DNA from: Nostoc sp. 'Lobaria pulmonaria (5183) cyanobiont'
GTDB lineage: Bacteria > Cyanobacteriota > Cyanobacteriia > Cyanobacteriales > Nostocaceae
DNA length: 64,000 nt
Assembly: GCF_002949795.1 (NCBI RefSeq)
Contig: NZ_CP026692.1
Location: forward strand, 2,960,545-3,024,544
Direction: 5' to 3'
Numbering within the stretch: the stretch's first letter is position 1; each line of letters opens with the position of its first letter. The position numbers and the translations under genes are program-made. Below the pieces are notes generated by a model that saw only the letters and a list, made by a program, of their open reading frames with translations, was not told where the DNA came from and did no database searches. This document shows, piece after piece, positions 54,105 through 63,888 of this stretch.

Positions 54105-55100
54105 TTACTTAAAATATTTCTTCTTCAGCTTCCCATATATCTTCTGAGCGAGTAATTTTGCCATACGTATTTTAGTTAAATCCTTAATATTAGATGGCTG
54201 CTGTATTTTATGGTCAAAAAACTCATTTAATTCATCCAAAATAACTTGGAAACGCTTAATAATATTTTCAGTCCGATGCTCAACCAAAAACTCTTCAGGC
54301 AAGCTAAAAATTACTGAAGATTTAATCACCTTCAGAATACGTTGGACATCATATTCTTGGGAATATCCAGCAATTTTATAGCAATTAAATCCAGGATCTA
54401 AGTAATCAGCCAGTCCACCGTTGACACTAGAAAATACTTGACAACCACAGGCAAGAGCTTCCATTGGTTGTAAACCAAATCCTTCACTAACACGTTGTTG
54501 TGCCCAGTACTCAGCAGAATCATAAAGGTAAACCTTAGCTCGGTTGAATAGTCCAGGTAAATCCTCTATGTATGAGTCAACAACCAATACTTTACAACGT
54601 TTTTGCAACGCTGGAATCAATTCTTTAATTAAATACTCAGAAGACTTCCGAGCTTGAACTAAAACATCAATATCCCGTTCCAAACCTAAATTTTGAAACT
54701 CATCAGAAATTTGATTGGGCAAATAATAAATCAGAGAATTGGGTGATTTTCCTCCCCAGTATCCCATTGTATAGCGGCTAACAGTCATGATTGGAATACT
54801 TGCAGGTAGCCTAAATGGATAACCTGCACTATGTGCATGATAAACGACATTATGTTGCTTAAGTTTAGCCACAAGTTGAGCTATATCAAATCCCCAACTG
54901 ATCACAAAAATTACATCATTTAAATTTTTCTCTTTTAGCAAATCATCAATAAAAAGCTTATCTTTTTCCCGTTGACGGTAAGTTACAACATCAGCACTAC
55001 AGAAATTCTGAGCTAGATTAAGTGCTTTTAATTCAGCCCAAAGACCACCACAGGCAAATTTGCTATCTGTACCGGGAAGTAAGAAGTAAAGTTTTCTCAT
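54105..55100 (-). CDS. Family GT4-like glycosyltransferase
   Basis: A 331-residue protein with two Rossmann-like halves. The N-terminal half (CGGLWAELKALNLAQNF, VVYHAHSAGYPFRLP) would bind the acceptor; the C-terminal half has the donor-binding motif SEGFGLQPMEALACGCQVF, the E-x7-E signature of GT4-type retaining enzymes. No membrane helix; a basic C-terminus may touch the membrane. Being just upstream of rfbB suggests polysaccharide or glycolipid synthesis, but the sugar is unknown. Confidence 0.85.
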   Translation of the reverse strand: MRKLYFLLPGTDSKFACGGLWAELKALNLAQNFCSADVVTYRQREKDKLFIDDLLKEKNLNDVIFVISWGFDIAQLVAKLKQHNVVYHAHSAGYPFRLPASIPIMTVSRYTMGYWGGKSPNSLIYYLPNQISDEFQNLGLERDIDVLVQARKSSEYLIKELIPALQKRCKVLVVDSYIEDLPGLFNRAKVYLYDSAEYWAQQRVSEGFGLQPMEALACGCQVFSSVNGGLADYLDPGFNCYKIAGYSQEYDVQRILKVIKSSVIFSLPEEFLVEHRTENIIKRFQVILDELNEFFDHKIQQPSNIKDLTKIRMAKLLAQKIYGKLKKKYFK

Positions 55101-55196
55101 AATTTTTTTAGGGAAGTAGAAAGTAGGGAGTGGGGGGGAGATGGGGGAGACAAGAGAGAAAATTTTATCTTGTGCCCTTATCTCTTCTTGCTCTCT

Positions 55197-55898
55197 TCAT
55201 TCTTGCCAGCATACTTTAACAAAATGTGCCTCACGCCCCCAAACGTCGCGTGTACGGGTAATATTTTCAATTGCTAGGTTAAAAGGAATGGCAGTTGTCA
55301 GGTAACGCTGTACCATAGAACCTAAATCAGGTGCGAGTTCCGCGGCTGTCGTTGCTGCTAACCCCAAACCGATAAATTGCTCGATTGGTCGAAATGGTAG
55401 CAATAGATGCACACCGACAGCTAGTCCAGCCGTTAAGAGCATTGCTACTGATAAATTTGTGCCACAACGGGGATGTACAGCCAAATCCCACTCTCCACTA
55501 GTGATGCGATGTCGAGCAAGTGTTACCGCACGCCGCAAATCACTAATATTTACCTCACCATAGAGGTAGAATCCCTGCTCAGTAGATAAACCGCCTAATA
55601 GTTCATTATCTAGTTGAACGTTAGTGGATTCTGCTGGGGCAGAATAGGCGCTTTTTGATTCGCTAAGAACCCAAACAGTAGCATGTTCTAAAGCGTGAAC
55701 CTGCCGCAGCATCAAAATTTCTTTCAACCCTGGAATAAACGATAGCTGTCTGAGTAAGTCGGCATCTTGTCTGGGTTGCGGAAAGTCTGAAAATTGGTCT
55801 TCCAGACTCGGAATTTTCTCAGATACAGGTATCGTAAAATCAAAGTTAAAAAATTCAAAGGGAGACGAGCTACCCTGAAAAGAAGCGGAAGTATTCAT
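55197..55898 (-). CDS. DUF6391-type membrane protein
   Basis: A 233-residue protein. The conserved core starts LRQLSFIPGLKEILMLRQVH and ALEHATVWVLSE, includes GLSTEQGFYLYGEV and HPRCGTNLSVAMLLTAGLAV, and contains two hydrophobic segments (residues about 155-200). His and Cys in HALEHAT and HPRCGTN are candidates for metal binding, by inference only. I recall the family as DUF6391, widespread in cyanobacteria with unknown function. The N-terminal 35 residues are disordered. Confidence 0.7.
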   Translation of the reverse strand: MNTSASFQGSSSPFEFFNFDFTIPVSEKIPSLEDQFSDFPQPRQDADLLRQLSFIPGLKEILMLRQVHALEHATVWVLSESKSAYSAPAESTNVQLDNELLGGLSTEQGFYLYGEVNISDLRRAVTLARHRITSGEWDLAVHPRCGTNLSVAMLLTAGLAVGVHLLLPFRPIEQFIGLGLAATTAAELAPDLGSMVQRYLTTAIPFNLAIENITRTRDVWGREAHFVKVCWQE

Positions 55899-56281
55899 TG
55901 GAACACTACTCCCAAAGCCGATGGGGCAACATAGATTTCTTTCAAATGTAACGCTTGCACTACTGAATTGTTGCTAATTTTTGTAGATAATTGTTTTGTT
56001 AGGGCATTGGGTATGGGGCAGAGGGGAAAGACTTACTGCAACTTCTCCCCTGCTCCTCTGCTCCCCAATCAATTTGGAAAAGAATTCCGATCTTTTTAGT
56101 TTCCGAGTCCGAGGGTCAGCTGGCTCCACTAACATAAACTCCGGCTGAGTGATGGACTCGGAACTTTTGGTAGAGTGTTCACACTGAAAACTTAGGCGTA
56201 AGGAGGGGAACAATCAGTAAAACTCAAAATTGACTTGTAATTTACTAGACCAAAGCAATTACGCTTCTACTAGTAAATTGT

Positions 56282-56545
56282 TTATTCAATCTGGTTAGGT
56301 AGAGTACAGCAATTGACATCATTCAAACAGACTTTGCCCCACTGTAAAGCCCAGCGGACAAGAGCTACTCGGTTATCTGTCTCAGTCTTAGTGAGAATAT
56401 TACTGATATGGTTATCAACTGTACGCTTGCTAATCTCCAGTTTTCCTGCAATCTCTTGGTTAGTTAAGCCAGCGGCTACTAAATCGATAATTTGCAGTTC
56501 TCTGTCTGACAGACTAACGGGGGTCTCAGACTTGCCACCAGCCAT
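56282..56545 (-). CDS. pedR: LuxR-type regulator PedR
   Basis: An 87-residue protein made of a single LuxR helix-turn-helix domain (LSDRELQIIDLVAAGLTNQE, then ISKRTVDNHISNILTKT). The length and the tail with Cys residues (WGKVCLNDVNCCTLPNQ) match PedR, the small redox-responsive regulator that senses photosynthetic electron transport through thioredoxin in cyanobacteria. No receiver domain. It is alone, divergent from a sugar kinase gene. Confidence 0.9.
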   Translation of the reverse strand: MAGGKSETPVSLSDRELQIIDLVAAGLTNQEIAGKLEISKRTVDNHISNILTKTETDNRVALVRWALQWGKVCLNDVNCCTLPNQIE

Positions 56546-56907
56546 GACTATTTCTATCCTCCCTTGGTATATGTACTTAATCGCTCTTTCTAATTCTAGA
56601 AGATTCTTTTCTTGGTAGGGGTTTCAAGTGTTAGCAGTAATATGATTGTCAATATTTTCTTTGGATTTCAAGTTGGCAAAAATATAACCTACGCGAAGCT
56701 TCATGTAATAAATATAGCTTATTTTGATAAATTTATTGTCTAAGCACTTAGTTGAAATAAGCGAGAATGAGAAGCATATATATGCTATAGGGTAGTAAAA
56801 ATTGCTATTTAATTCTATGAAGGACTGGCGACAGATTAGTAAAAACTATTGTAGATTTTATACTGTAAATTCCTAATCCCAAATCGAAATCTAAAATTGA
56901 AAATGAG
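56546..56907. other. Divergent promoter region of pedR and sugar kinase
   Basis: 362 bp of AT-rich DNA between divergent genes. It must carry both promoters, but I see no specific operator. GCGAAGC repeat debris is at 56690-56700. Confidence 0.5.
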
Positions 56908-57885
56908 ATGAGCAATCCCCGTGTTTTGTGCCTTGGTGAAATTTTGTTTGATTGTTTAGCCGATCAATTAGGGCTAAAGCTGGAAGAAGTGAAATCTTGG
57001 ACTCCCTATCCAGGAGGGGCACCAGCTAATGTAGCCTGTGCTTTAGTCAAACTGGGAATGTCAGCGGGATTTATCGGATCTGTTGGCGAAGATGAGCCAG
57101 GGAATGCACTGGTCAAGCTATTACAAGATGTAGGTGTAGAGACGACGGGAGTACAACGCCATCCCACAGCACCAACGCGGCAAGTTTATGTTACACGGGA
57201 TCTGGCTGGCGATCGCACCTTTGCCGGATTTGGTCAGTACGATACTGCCGAATTTGCTGATACTCGCCTGCAAGCTAAAAAATTGCCAAATTCGCTGTTT
57301 CAACAGGCAGATTTTCTGGTTTTGGGTACTTTGGAATTAGCCTATCCTGAAAGTGAAGAGGCAATTAATCGCGCCCTAGAGTTAGCAGAACATTACGACC
57401 TGAAGATTGTGCTGGATGTCAACTGGCGTCCTGTATTTTGGGATGAACCAAACATCGCCCATCAAAAAATTCCAGAATTGTTTAAGCGAGTTGATTTCCT
57501 CAAACTCTCCAAAGAAGAGGCTGAATGGCTATTTGAAACCGCAGATCCTGGAGCCATCACTTATCGTCTAGCTTCAATTGAGGGAGTACTGGTGACAGAT
57601 GGGGAAAACGGCTGCACTTATTGTCTAGGTGAGAATGAAGGCAAATTACCCTCGTTTTCTATCCCTGTAGTTGATACAACTGGTGCAGGAGATAGCTTTT
57701 TGGCAGGTTTCATCCAGCAACTGAGTCAGTATGGTATCCACAGCTTGCGGGATGCAGAAACAGCAAAACGCATTGTCACTTATGCCAGTGCTGTTGGGGC
57801 ACTGACTACTATTAAACCAGGTGCGATCGCTTCTCAACCTACTGCTGCTGAAGTCAAAGCTTTTTTAACCACACATCAACTCTAG
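56908..57885 (+). CDS. PfkB-family sugar kinase, probably fructokinase
   Basis: A 325-residue ribokinase-type kinase. The N-terminus (CLGEILFDCLADQLG) and the first signature (YPGGAPANVACALVKLGM) and the second (VVDTTGAGDSFLAGFIQQL, with the catalytic Asp) are complete. Substrate pattern (GEILFD, GGAPANVA) is that of fructokinases, which phosphorylate fructose to fructose-6-phosphate, for instance after sucrose cleavage. Exact sugar specificity is not proven. Starts at ATG 56908. Confidence 0.9.
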   Translation: MSNPRVLCLGEILFDCLADQLGLKLEEVKSWTPYPGGAPANVACALVKLGMSAGFIGSVGEDEPGNALVKLLQDVGVETTGVQRHPTAPTRQVYVTRDLAGDRTFAGFGQYDTAEFADTRLQAKKLPNSLFQQADFLVLGTLELAYPESEEAINRALELAEHYDLKIVLDVNWRPVFWDEPNIAHQKIPELFKRVDFLKLSKEEAEWLFETADPGAITYRLASIEGVLVTDGENGCTYCLGENEGKLPSFSIPVVDTTGAGDSFLAGFIQQLSQYGIHSLRDAETAKRIVTYASAVGALTTIKPGAIASQPTAAEVKAFLTTHQL

Positions 57886-58590
57886 GAACTAGCATAAGCC
57901 ACTGGGATATCAGCCACCAAAGGCTGATACTCCCGACTAGAAAATGGACGAAAATCCTCATGCCATTCTGCGTTCGTATTGCACAATAAATGTAAATGCA
58001 ATTTATCAAATAGTTTTGCAACCCGAAGATCAATACTTTTGGATAAGATGCAAATACTTCAAATGGAAGCAAGGAACGTAATGTTTTTGCATACGACCCT
58101 AAGAAATTAGTTTAGAGTCGTAATTACGCTTCATAAAATAATAAAATATTAATTTTTAATACAATAAATTGATTTTACAAGTCTCAATTTTATTTGGTTT
58201 TATCATAAGTCTACATAGAGATGAATTCGCAACCTTCGGTGATGATTATAAAGTTACTTGCTTTAGGGCAGGAGGCACAAGGCAGAAAAGTTTTAAACAT
58301 TTTGCCTGTAGTCGTGGAACGTGACAAAGACTCAGATGCAACTTGAAGACGAGATTGTGATGCAGATATTCTACAACTCTTGCACTACAACAAATGATGG
58401 AGTTTTATTTCTTAACTCTTCTGCTCTCTGACTTGAAAGAACAGGGGAAGAAAGACATTTTTATGCTTGGCGGTGAAACTTGTTTCATTGGGACTACCTT
58501 ATGCCTTAACCAGGCATTTATTGATCGCTAAAATCTGACAATAACCCTAAGAAAACTAAAAATTTCAATAGAAATGTCGGAGCTATATAT
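57886..58590. other. Intergenic region with a possible minus-strand gene remnant
   Basis: 705 bp. A minus-strand frame open from about 58060 to 57886 reads SIDLRVAKLFDKLHLHLLC, then EWHEDFRPFSSREYQPLVAD and ends PVAYASS with no start; it looks like the C-terminus of a lost protein. Inside it, TATCAGCC-ACCAAA-GGCTGATA (57908-57929) is a perfect 8-bp hairpin that could end the kinase transcript. Nothing else seen. Confidence 0.4.
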
Positions 58591-59721
58591 ATGACTTCCA
58601 GCATTCCAAAAGATATCCAAAGACATACTCCTTTAGGAGGAGATGTAAATAATAAAAGTCGAATTGCTTACCAAGCGAGCCGCACAGCGATCGCCGGATT
58701 CAATACAATCTTAATGGCAGGAGCAGAGGCTTATATCAATGGGCTAAAAATCCCCGATCCTCTGCTTAAAGCCCTTTTAAATCTCTCCATACAAATCAGC
58801 TACAAGTATTTTCCTTCTCTGTTAGTTCCCTATGAATGGTTGTTGCAAGAAAGCGATCGCCTTGCAGAAGGGTCACACGAACTAATGAAGGTTCAATACA
58901 ACCTACCCGAAAAAATGTTCAGTCTGATCTTGAAAGAGACAGAACTTTTATATCCCAAATACACAATGGCTTTATGGGAAAAAGGAGCATCCAACCTTGA
59001 GCAAGCTCAAATGGACATGCTTGATGATTTGATTGCAAAAGTAGGCATCGAAGACGGAGACGAAATCTTAGATTTGGGATGCGGTTGGGGTTCTGCATCA
59101 AATTACATTCTTTCCCGGTTTCCGCATGTGAAAGTAACGGCTCTTAATTTGAGCCACGAGCAATGCGAATATATGCGGAAAAAAATGCAAGACCCTAGAA
59201 GTTACCTCAGTTCAGATAGATTCACTCTATATGAAAAGGACTTTAATGATATTGATTTGGAGACTAAATTTGATAAAATTATGGCGATTGGGCTGTTTGA
59301 ACATGTAGGTAATTTAACAAAATCATTCCCAAAACTAGCTTCTATCCTCAAAGATGATGGTAAGGTTTTAATTCACATAATCACAACAAAATTACCTGAC
59401 AACATAACCCATCCTTTTATCAATAAATATATTTTCCCCAATATGCGGGTATGGAATTATGATGTCATACCAAATATTAATACAGACCTAAAAACCATTA
59501 ATCGATGGTATTTAAATGGTACTAACTACTCAAATACCCTCAGAAATTGGTTGATGAATTTTGATCAAAATCAAGCAAAAATCAAAGATTTAAATTATGG
59601 CATGAATTATGCTAAGTTCTGCCGGATGTGGAGACTTTATTTGCTTTTGTGCATACAGTATTTTGACGGTTGTAATGGTGAAATTCTTGGTAACGGTCAA
59701 TACCTGTTGGTTCATAAGTGA
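58591..59721 (+). CDS. Cyclopropane-fatty-acid-synthase-like SAM methyltransferase
   Basis: A 376-residue enzyme. The SAM-binding motif is EILDLGCGWGSASNYILSRF (residues about 157-176), followed by VTALNLSHEQCEYM and MAIGLFEHVGN, which are those of the CFA synthase/coclaurine N-methyltransferase group. The N-terminal 120 residues are a helical cap typical of the plant-type branch. Substrate unknown: lipids or small amines are both possible. AT-rich leader of 700 bp upstream. The downstream gene is convergent. Confidence 0.85.
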   Translation: MTSSIPKDIQRHTPLGGDVNNKSRIAYQASRTAIAGFNTILMAGAEAYINGLKIPDPLLKALLNLSIQISYKYFPSLLVPYEWLLQESDRLAEGSHELMKVQYNLPEKMFSLILKETELLYPKYTMALWEKGASNLEQAQMDMLDDLIAKVGIEDGDEILDLGCGWGSASNYILSRFPHVKVTALNLSHEQCEYMRKKMQDPRSYLSSDRFTLYEKDFNDIDLETKFDKIMAIGLFEHVGNLTKSFPKLASILKDDGKVLIHIITTKLPDNITHPFINKYIFPNMRVWNYDVIPNINTDLKTINRWYLNGTNYSNTLRNWLMNFDQNQAKIKDLNYGMNYAKFCRMWRLYLLLCIQYFDGCNGEILGNGQYLLVHK

Positions 59722-59775
59722 CAAGTTAATTGCGTAAGTCCTAATAATTTAGCGATCGCCCAACCTATCGAGTTA

Positions 59776-60456
59776 TCAATAGCTTGTCTTAGCTTGCTGC
59801 CATAGAGTATCAACAGTTACAAACTCATAACCTTGTTGTAGCAGTTGTGGAATGAGAATTTGAATTGTGGCAGCAACATCTTGTCCACCACAAGCACCAT
59901 CATGCAAAACAATTATTGAACCATTTTTGACCTGCTGCATAATTCGCTGTACCACTGTAGTGACACCTGGCCGCACCCAGTCTTCTGGTACAACGCTCCA
60001 CATAACTGGGCGGTAATTCCACTGAGAAAAAAAATTTAAAGTAGCAGGTGTAAATAAACCATTGGGGGGACGAACATCCCGCACTTGTTCGGGTTGCAGG
60101 TTGCAGACATTGTAAATGGCTGCTTGGGTTTTTTCTAAACTATCCTTCAGGTCATTTGGGGAAAGCATGGGAAAAGAGCGATGATCGTAGCCATGCAATC
60201 CGATCCAGTGTCCGCGATCGCTAACGGTTTTAGCAATGGCTGGTGAACGGTTGACGCAAACACCCAACCAAAAAAAACTCGCTGTAATCTTGTAACTATC
60301 TAACACTGCTAAGACTTCGGGCGTGTATTGAGGATGGGGCCCATCATCGAATGTGAGTGCGATCGTCTTAGCATGGGGATTTCCACTCCAAAGGCAGTTG
60401 GGAAAATTCGGCTGGAGAATCCGGTAGAAAATTGGGAACAGGGGAGCTAGTTGCAT
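59776..60456 (-). CDS. Polysaccharide deacetylase (CE4 family)
   Basis: About 226 residues from ATG 60456, preferred because MQLAPLFPIFYRIL is the natural start; an ATG at 60546 would add 30 residues. The NodB-homology motifs are present: TFDDGPHPQYTPEVL (catalytic Asp and metal-binding Asp), GLHGYDHRSF (metal His pair), RPPNGLF, and IIVLHDGACGG. These enzymes remove acetyl groups from chitin-like or peptidoglycan glycans. The N-terminus may act as weak membrane-targeting sequence. Convergent with the methyltransferase gene, with a repeat piece between. Confidence 0.92.
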   Translation of the reverse strand: MQLAPLFPIFYRILQPNFPNCLWSGNPHAKTIALTFDDGPHPQYTPEVLAVLDSYKITASFFWLGVCVNRSPAIAKTVSDRGHWIGLHGYDHRSFPMLSPNDLKDSLEKTQAAIYNVCNLQPEQVRDVRPPNGLFTPATLNFFSQWNYRPVMWSVVPEDWVRPGVTTVVQRIMQQVKNGSIIVLHDGACGGQDVAATIQILIPQLLQQGYEFVTVDTLWQQAKTSY

Positions 60457-60718
60457 TTTGCGTTTATCTGCTACTGACAACTTTTTGTAGGTGTTGCTTA
60501 TGAAACTGCGATCGCACCGCATACAATGCCTCAATATTCTAGCCAAATTGGATGCCTTGGCACACGGTTGGGCAAGGAAGCACAGGATATCTTTCAGCAG
60601 TTCTCAGATGTGAACAGTAGGGACGCTTTGTAACAAAATCTGTAACAGCAATACTATTTTACCTATCTCTCGTCTAAATTGATGAGAAATCTACGGGGAA
60701 TCCCTGAATTAAGGGTTG

Positions 60719-61567
60719 ATGTTACTTAAAGATATACGAGATTATCAGATTTTATTTTTGGGCTTGTTCCTAGTCTTGGGAATCGGTACACGAGATTGGA
60801 CGCTGCGGCCAGAATTGATTGGGGTAGCGATCGCCACAAGTCTTGCAACTCAATGGATATTGTCATTAGTCATTGGTCATTGGTCATTAGCCAACAACAA
60901 AGGACAAAGCCTAAATTTGCGCAGTGCTTTAATTACCTCACTGGGACTGAGTTTACTGTTGCGGGCTGACCACTGGACGACAATGGCAATAGCCGCAGCA
61001 ATTGCGATCGCCAGCAAATTTATCTTCCGAGTCGGCGATAAGCATTTTTTCAATCCTGCCAACTTTGGCATCATATCTGCCTTGATTCTCACCCCCGATG
61101 CTTGGGTTTCGCCGGGACAATGGGGTGAAGAGTGGTGGTATGGGCTATTATTTCTCGGTACTGGCGGCATGATTTTGCAGCGCGTTGGTCGCTGGGACAC
61201 CACAGCAGCTTTTTTGGGTTCCTACTCTTTGCTAGAGGCGATTCGCAATCTCTGGCTGGGTTGGACTTGGGATGTTTACTGGCATCGATTGATGAGTGGG
61301 TCTTTGCTGCTGTTTGCCCTATTTATGATTACAGATCCGCGATCAATCCCCAATTCCCGAATTGGGCGCGTAGTTTGGGCAGTTTGTATCGCTGGATTAA
61401 CTTTTATCCTGCGAAATTATTTCTTTGTTTCCACAGCAGTTTTCTGGGCGCTGTTTGCCCTTGCACCGTTGAGCATCCTGCTAGATGTTTTCTGGTTAGC
61501 CCCAAGGTTTGCTTGGCAAGAGAAAGATGAGGGAGCAGAGGTAGAACTTCTAACTCCAAACTCCTAA
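60719..61567 (+). CDS. RnfD/NqrB-like membrane protein
   Basis: About 282 residues from ATG 60719 with about eight to nine membrane helices. RDYQILFLGLFLVLGI, LNLRSALITSLGLSLLLRAD, KHFFNPANFGIISALILTPD and LLFALFMITDPRSIPNSRIG are characteristic of RnfD/NqrB subunits, in which a conserved Thr/Ser carries covalent flavin. No other Rnf/Nqr subunit is nearby, so it may work in a different complex with the DUF2330 protein that starts 30 bp downstream. Heptamer repeat DNA (TCATTGG units) is incorporated in the coding sequence around residues 50-58 and at the C-terminus. Confidence 0.82.
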   Translation: MLLKDIRDYQILFLGLFLVLGIGTRDWTLRPELIGVAIATSLATQWILSLVIGHWSLANNKGQSLNLRSALITSLGLSLLLRADHWTTMAIAAAIAIASKFIFRVGDKHFFNPANFGIISALILTPDAWVSPGQWGEEWWYGLLFLGTGGMILQRVGRWDTTAAFLGSYSLLEAIRNLWLGWTWDVYWHRLMSGSLLLFALFMITDPRSIPNSRIGRVVWAVCIAGLTFILRNYFFVSTAVFWALFALAPLSILLDVFWLAPRFAWQEKDEGAEVELLTPNS

Positions 61568-61596
61568 CTTAGCACTAAAAAATAGAGGTATAAAAA

Positions 61597-62973
61597 ATGA
61601 AGTTTTTTCGACTTTTAACACCATTATTGTTGGCAATTGTAGCTGTTTTGTGCTTTGCACCAGCAGCTTGGGCATTTTGTGGATTTTATGTAGCCAAAGC
61701 TGATACAAAACTGTATAACAAAGCTTCTCAAGTGGCGATCGCGCGGGATGGCGATCGCACTATCCTAACAATGGCAAACGACTTTCAAGGCGAAGTCAAA
61801 GATTTTGCAATGGTAGTACCTGTGCCAACGGTGCTGCAAAAAGAACAAGTTCGCGTCACTGAACCCAAGATTATCGAGCGCCTAGATGCTTTTAGTGCGC
61901 CGCGATTGGTAGAATATTTTGACTCAGATCCTTGTGCCCCAGTTGAGGAAAGAGAGTTATCAGCAGCACCAGCACCAGCAGCCGCCAGAAGTGAGCCGGG
62001 GAGTGCAAGGGGCGATACTAGTTTGGGTGTGACGGTTGAAGCACGTTTCAACGTTGGCGAATACGACATCCTGATCCTCAGCGCGAAAGAATCTGGCGGA
62101 CTGGAAACTTGGCTTAAACGCAATGGCTACAAAATCCCCAGAGGTGCGAAACAGTTACTTCAGCCTTATATTCGCTCCTCAATGAAATTCTTTGTTGCTA
62201 AAGTCAACTTGGATAAATTCGAGCAATCTGGCTACCAGTTTCTCCGTCCGCTACAAATTTCCTACCAATCGCCTAAATTCATGCTGCCAATTCGTTTAGG
62301 CATGATCAATGCTACGACAGAGCAAGATTTGATTGTCTACATCCTCTCGCCCCAAGGACAAGCAGAAATCACCAACTATCGGACGGTGAAAATTCCCTCC
62401 GACGCGAACATTCCCTTATTTGTCAAAGATGAATTTGGTGAATTTTACAAATCCATGTTTCAAACTATCTACACCAAAGAAGACAGGAAAGTTGGTTTTT
62501 TAGAATACGCTTGGGATATGGGTAGTTGCGATCCTTGTTCTGCTGAACCCCTGACTCCAGAAGAACTCAAGCAAGCAGGCGTATTTTGGCTAGATGATAA
62601 TTCTACAAGTAATCTGCCAGTACCCCCCAGTTTTCGTCGTCCCTCTCCTAGAAGTAACGTCTTCATCTCTCGATTGCATGTTCGCTATACCCGCGACAAA
62701 TTCCCTGAAGACTTGATATTTCAACAAACTGCTAACAGTGAATCTTTCCAAGGACGCTATGTTTTGCAACATCCGTTCCAAGGGGAACTAAAATGTCAGG
62801 CTGGTAGACAATATAAGCAGTCTTTACCCAAACGTTTTGAACAAGAGGCGCAAACTCTAGCTAAACTAACCAACTGGAAAATCCAAGATATTCGCAACAA
62901 AATGAAGTTGAGTGTAGGTAATCTGCAATATTCTTGGTGGGGAAATTTACTATCCTGGCTGGGATTATATTAA
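61597..62973 (+). CDS. DUF2330 family secreted protein
   Basis: A 458-residue protein with a clear signal peptide (LLLAIVAVLCFAPAAWA|FC). The DUF2330 domain starts immediately with CGFYVAKADTKLYNKASQV, and continues with FAMVVPVPTVL, and the KFFVAKVNLDKFEQSGYQF segment. Cys residues (CGFYV; DPCAP; GSCDPCSAE) may bind metal or haem, by inference only. The Ala/Pro-rich stretch at about residues 130-140 is a linker. It starts 30 bp after the RnfD-like gene on the same strand, and this pair may be an electron-transfer module. Confidence 0.88.
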   Translation: MKFFRLLTPLLLAIVAVLCFAPAAWAFCGFYVAKADTKLYNKASQVAIARDGDRTILTMANDFQGEVKDFAMVVPVPTVLQKEQVRVTEPKIIERLDAFSAPRLVEYFDSDPCAPVEERELSAAPAPAAARSEPGSARGDTSLGVTVEARFNVGEYDILILSAKESGGLETWLKRNGYKIPRGAKQLLQPYIRSSMKFFVAKVNLDKFEQSGYQFLRPLQISYQSPKFMLPIRLGMINATTEQDLIVYILSPQGQAEITNYRTVKIPSDANIPLFVKDEFGEFYKSMFQTIYTKEDRKVGFLEYAWDMGSCDPCSAEPLTPEELKQAGVFWLDDNSTSNLPVPPSFRRPSPRSNVFISRLHVRYTRDKFPEDLIFQQTANSESFQGRYVLQHPFQGELKCQAGRQYKQSLPKRFEQEAQTLAKLTNWKIQDIRNKMKLSVGNLQYSWWGNLLSWLGLY

Positions 62974-63110
62974 GGAGAGTGGAGAGTAAGATTAATTCAA
63001 AAAATCAAATCTGATAATTTCCTTTTCTTACTTTTTATCAACTGATAACTCTTAAGGGATTGTCGGAAATACTCTCCACAGAAACTCCTAAATTCTCAAA
63101 TAAGCTAATA

Positions 63111-63401
63111 TTAGTTATTAATACCGCTCCGTTTTTTCTGATTGAATAATCCAGACATACTTATTCCTGTCACCAGCAAACCAATCAATCCCAATCCATT
63201 AAAAATTGGGTAAACTGCTTCTAAATGGAAGATTTCTCCTGTATGAATTCTTAACAGCAAACTAGAAGAAATCCCAGTGCTAATTGGCCATTCTTTAACA
63301 ATAGTTGTCAGCATTCCAGTCAATACAGTTAATATTAAAGGTAGACAAATTATGATGCCAATCGTGCGGTGATACTTGCGAAATGATCGTTTCATAGTCA
63401 T
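63111..63401 (-). CDS. PepSY-type membrane protein
   Basis: A 96-residue membrane protein. RKYHRTIGIIICLPLILTVL and LTGMLTTIVKEW are typical of the first helix of PepSY-associated TM proteins, with His13-like in YHRTIG; a second helix near the C-terminus (GLGLIGLLVTGISMSGLF) follows an RIHTGEIFHLEAVYPIF segment whose His could bind haem. Only two of the usual three or four helices are present, so it is a mini-form. Function unknown. Convergent with the DUF2330 gene. Confidence 0.7.
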   Translation of the reverse strand: MTMKRSFRKYHRTIGIIICLPLILTVLTGMLTTIVKEWPISTGISSSLLLRIHTGEIFHLEAVYPIFNGLGLIGLLVTGISMSGLFNQKKRSGINN

Positions 63402-63888
63402 CTTTCAGAAAGGTTATTATTTTTATACTAGTGGTTATGAAAATTAAGCGTTACTGAATTATGGGATGAATTAACCCAATATGGATCGAAATTTCAATGC
63501 TTACATCTGCCAATTTATCTTGCAAAGGAAGTAATACTTAAAATTGTTATCTATTATATAAAAAAATAGTCAATTTTCCGTCCTATGTTAAGTTTTTTCA
63601 AAAAATCACGTCTATTCACAACCTAGCTGAACTTTTCAAAAGACTGAAGCTGCCGCATCTACCAAAGTCCGTAAACAGTTTTGATAAAATTATATTTTGC
63701 TCCTGTGGCTTTGAGTTTTTGATATATGTTTTTCCACTTTGCAAACTTATTCTATAAATAAGTATAAGGTTAAGTGATATATTTATCTAGTAGAGACTAG
63801 CCGCATAAATATTGCTATTAATGCTGGCAAACAGCAGACTATTCACTTTTGTCAATTACAGCTTAATAATAAATCGAGGAGTTTTACA
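63402..63888. other. Divergent intergenic region before the lipoprotein gene
   Basis: 487 bp, AT-rich, no gene seen. It must carry the promoters of the PepSY-type gene and the lipoprotein gene. Confidence 0.5.

Noticed and set aside
55974-56213. 79-codon minus-strand frame
   Set aside because: Crosses the GGGGCAG/CTCCCCTGC repeats and has no coding character; likely spurious.
57854-58072. 72-codon minus-strand frame overlapping the sugar kinase end
   Set aside because: Competes with a better-looking frame (EWHEDFRPF...) in the same place and overlaps a confident gene.
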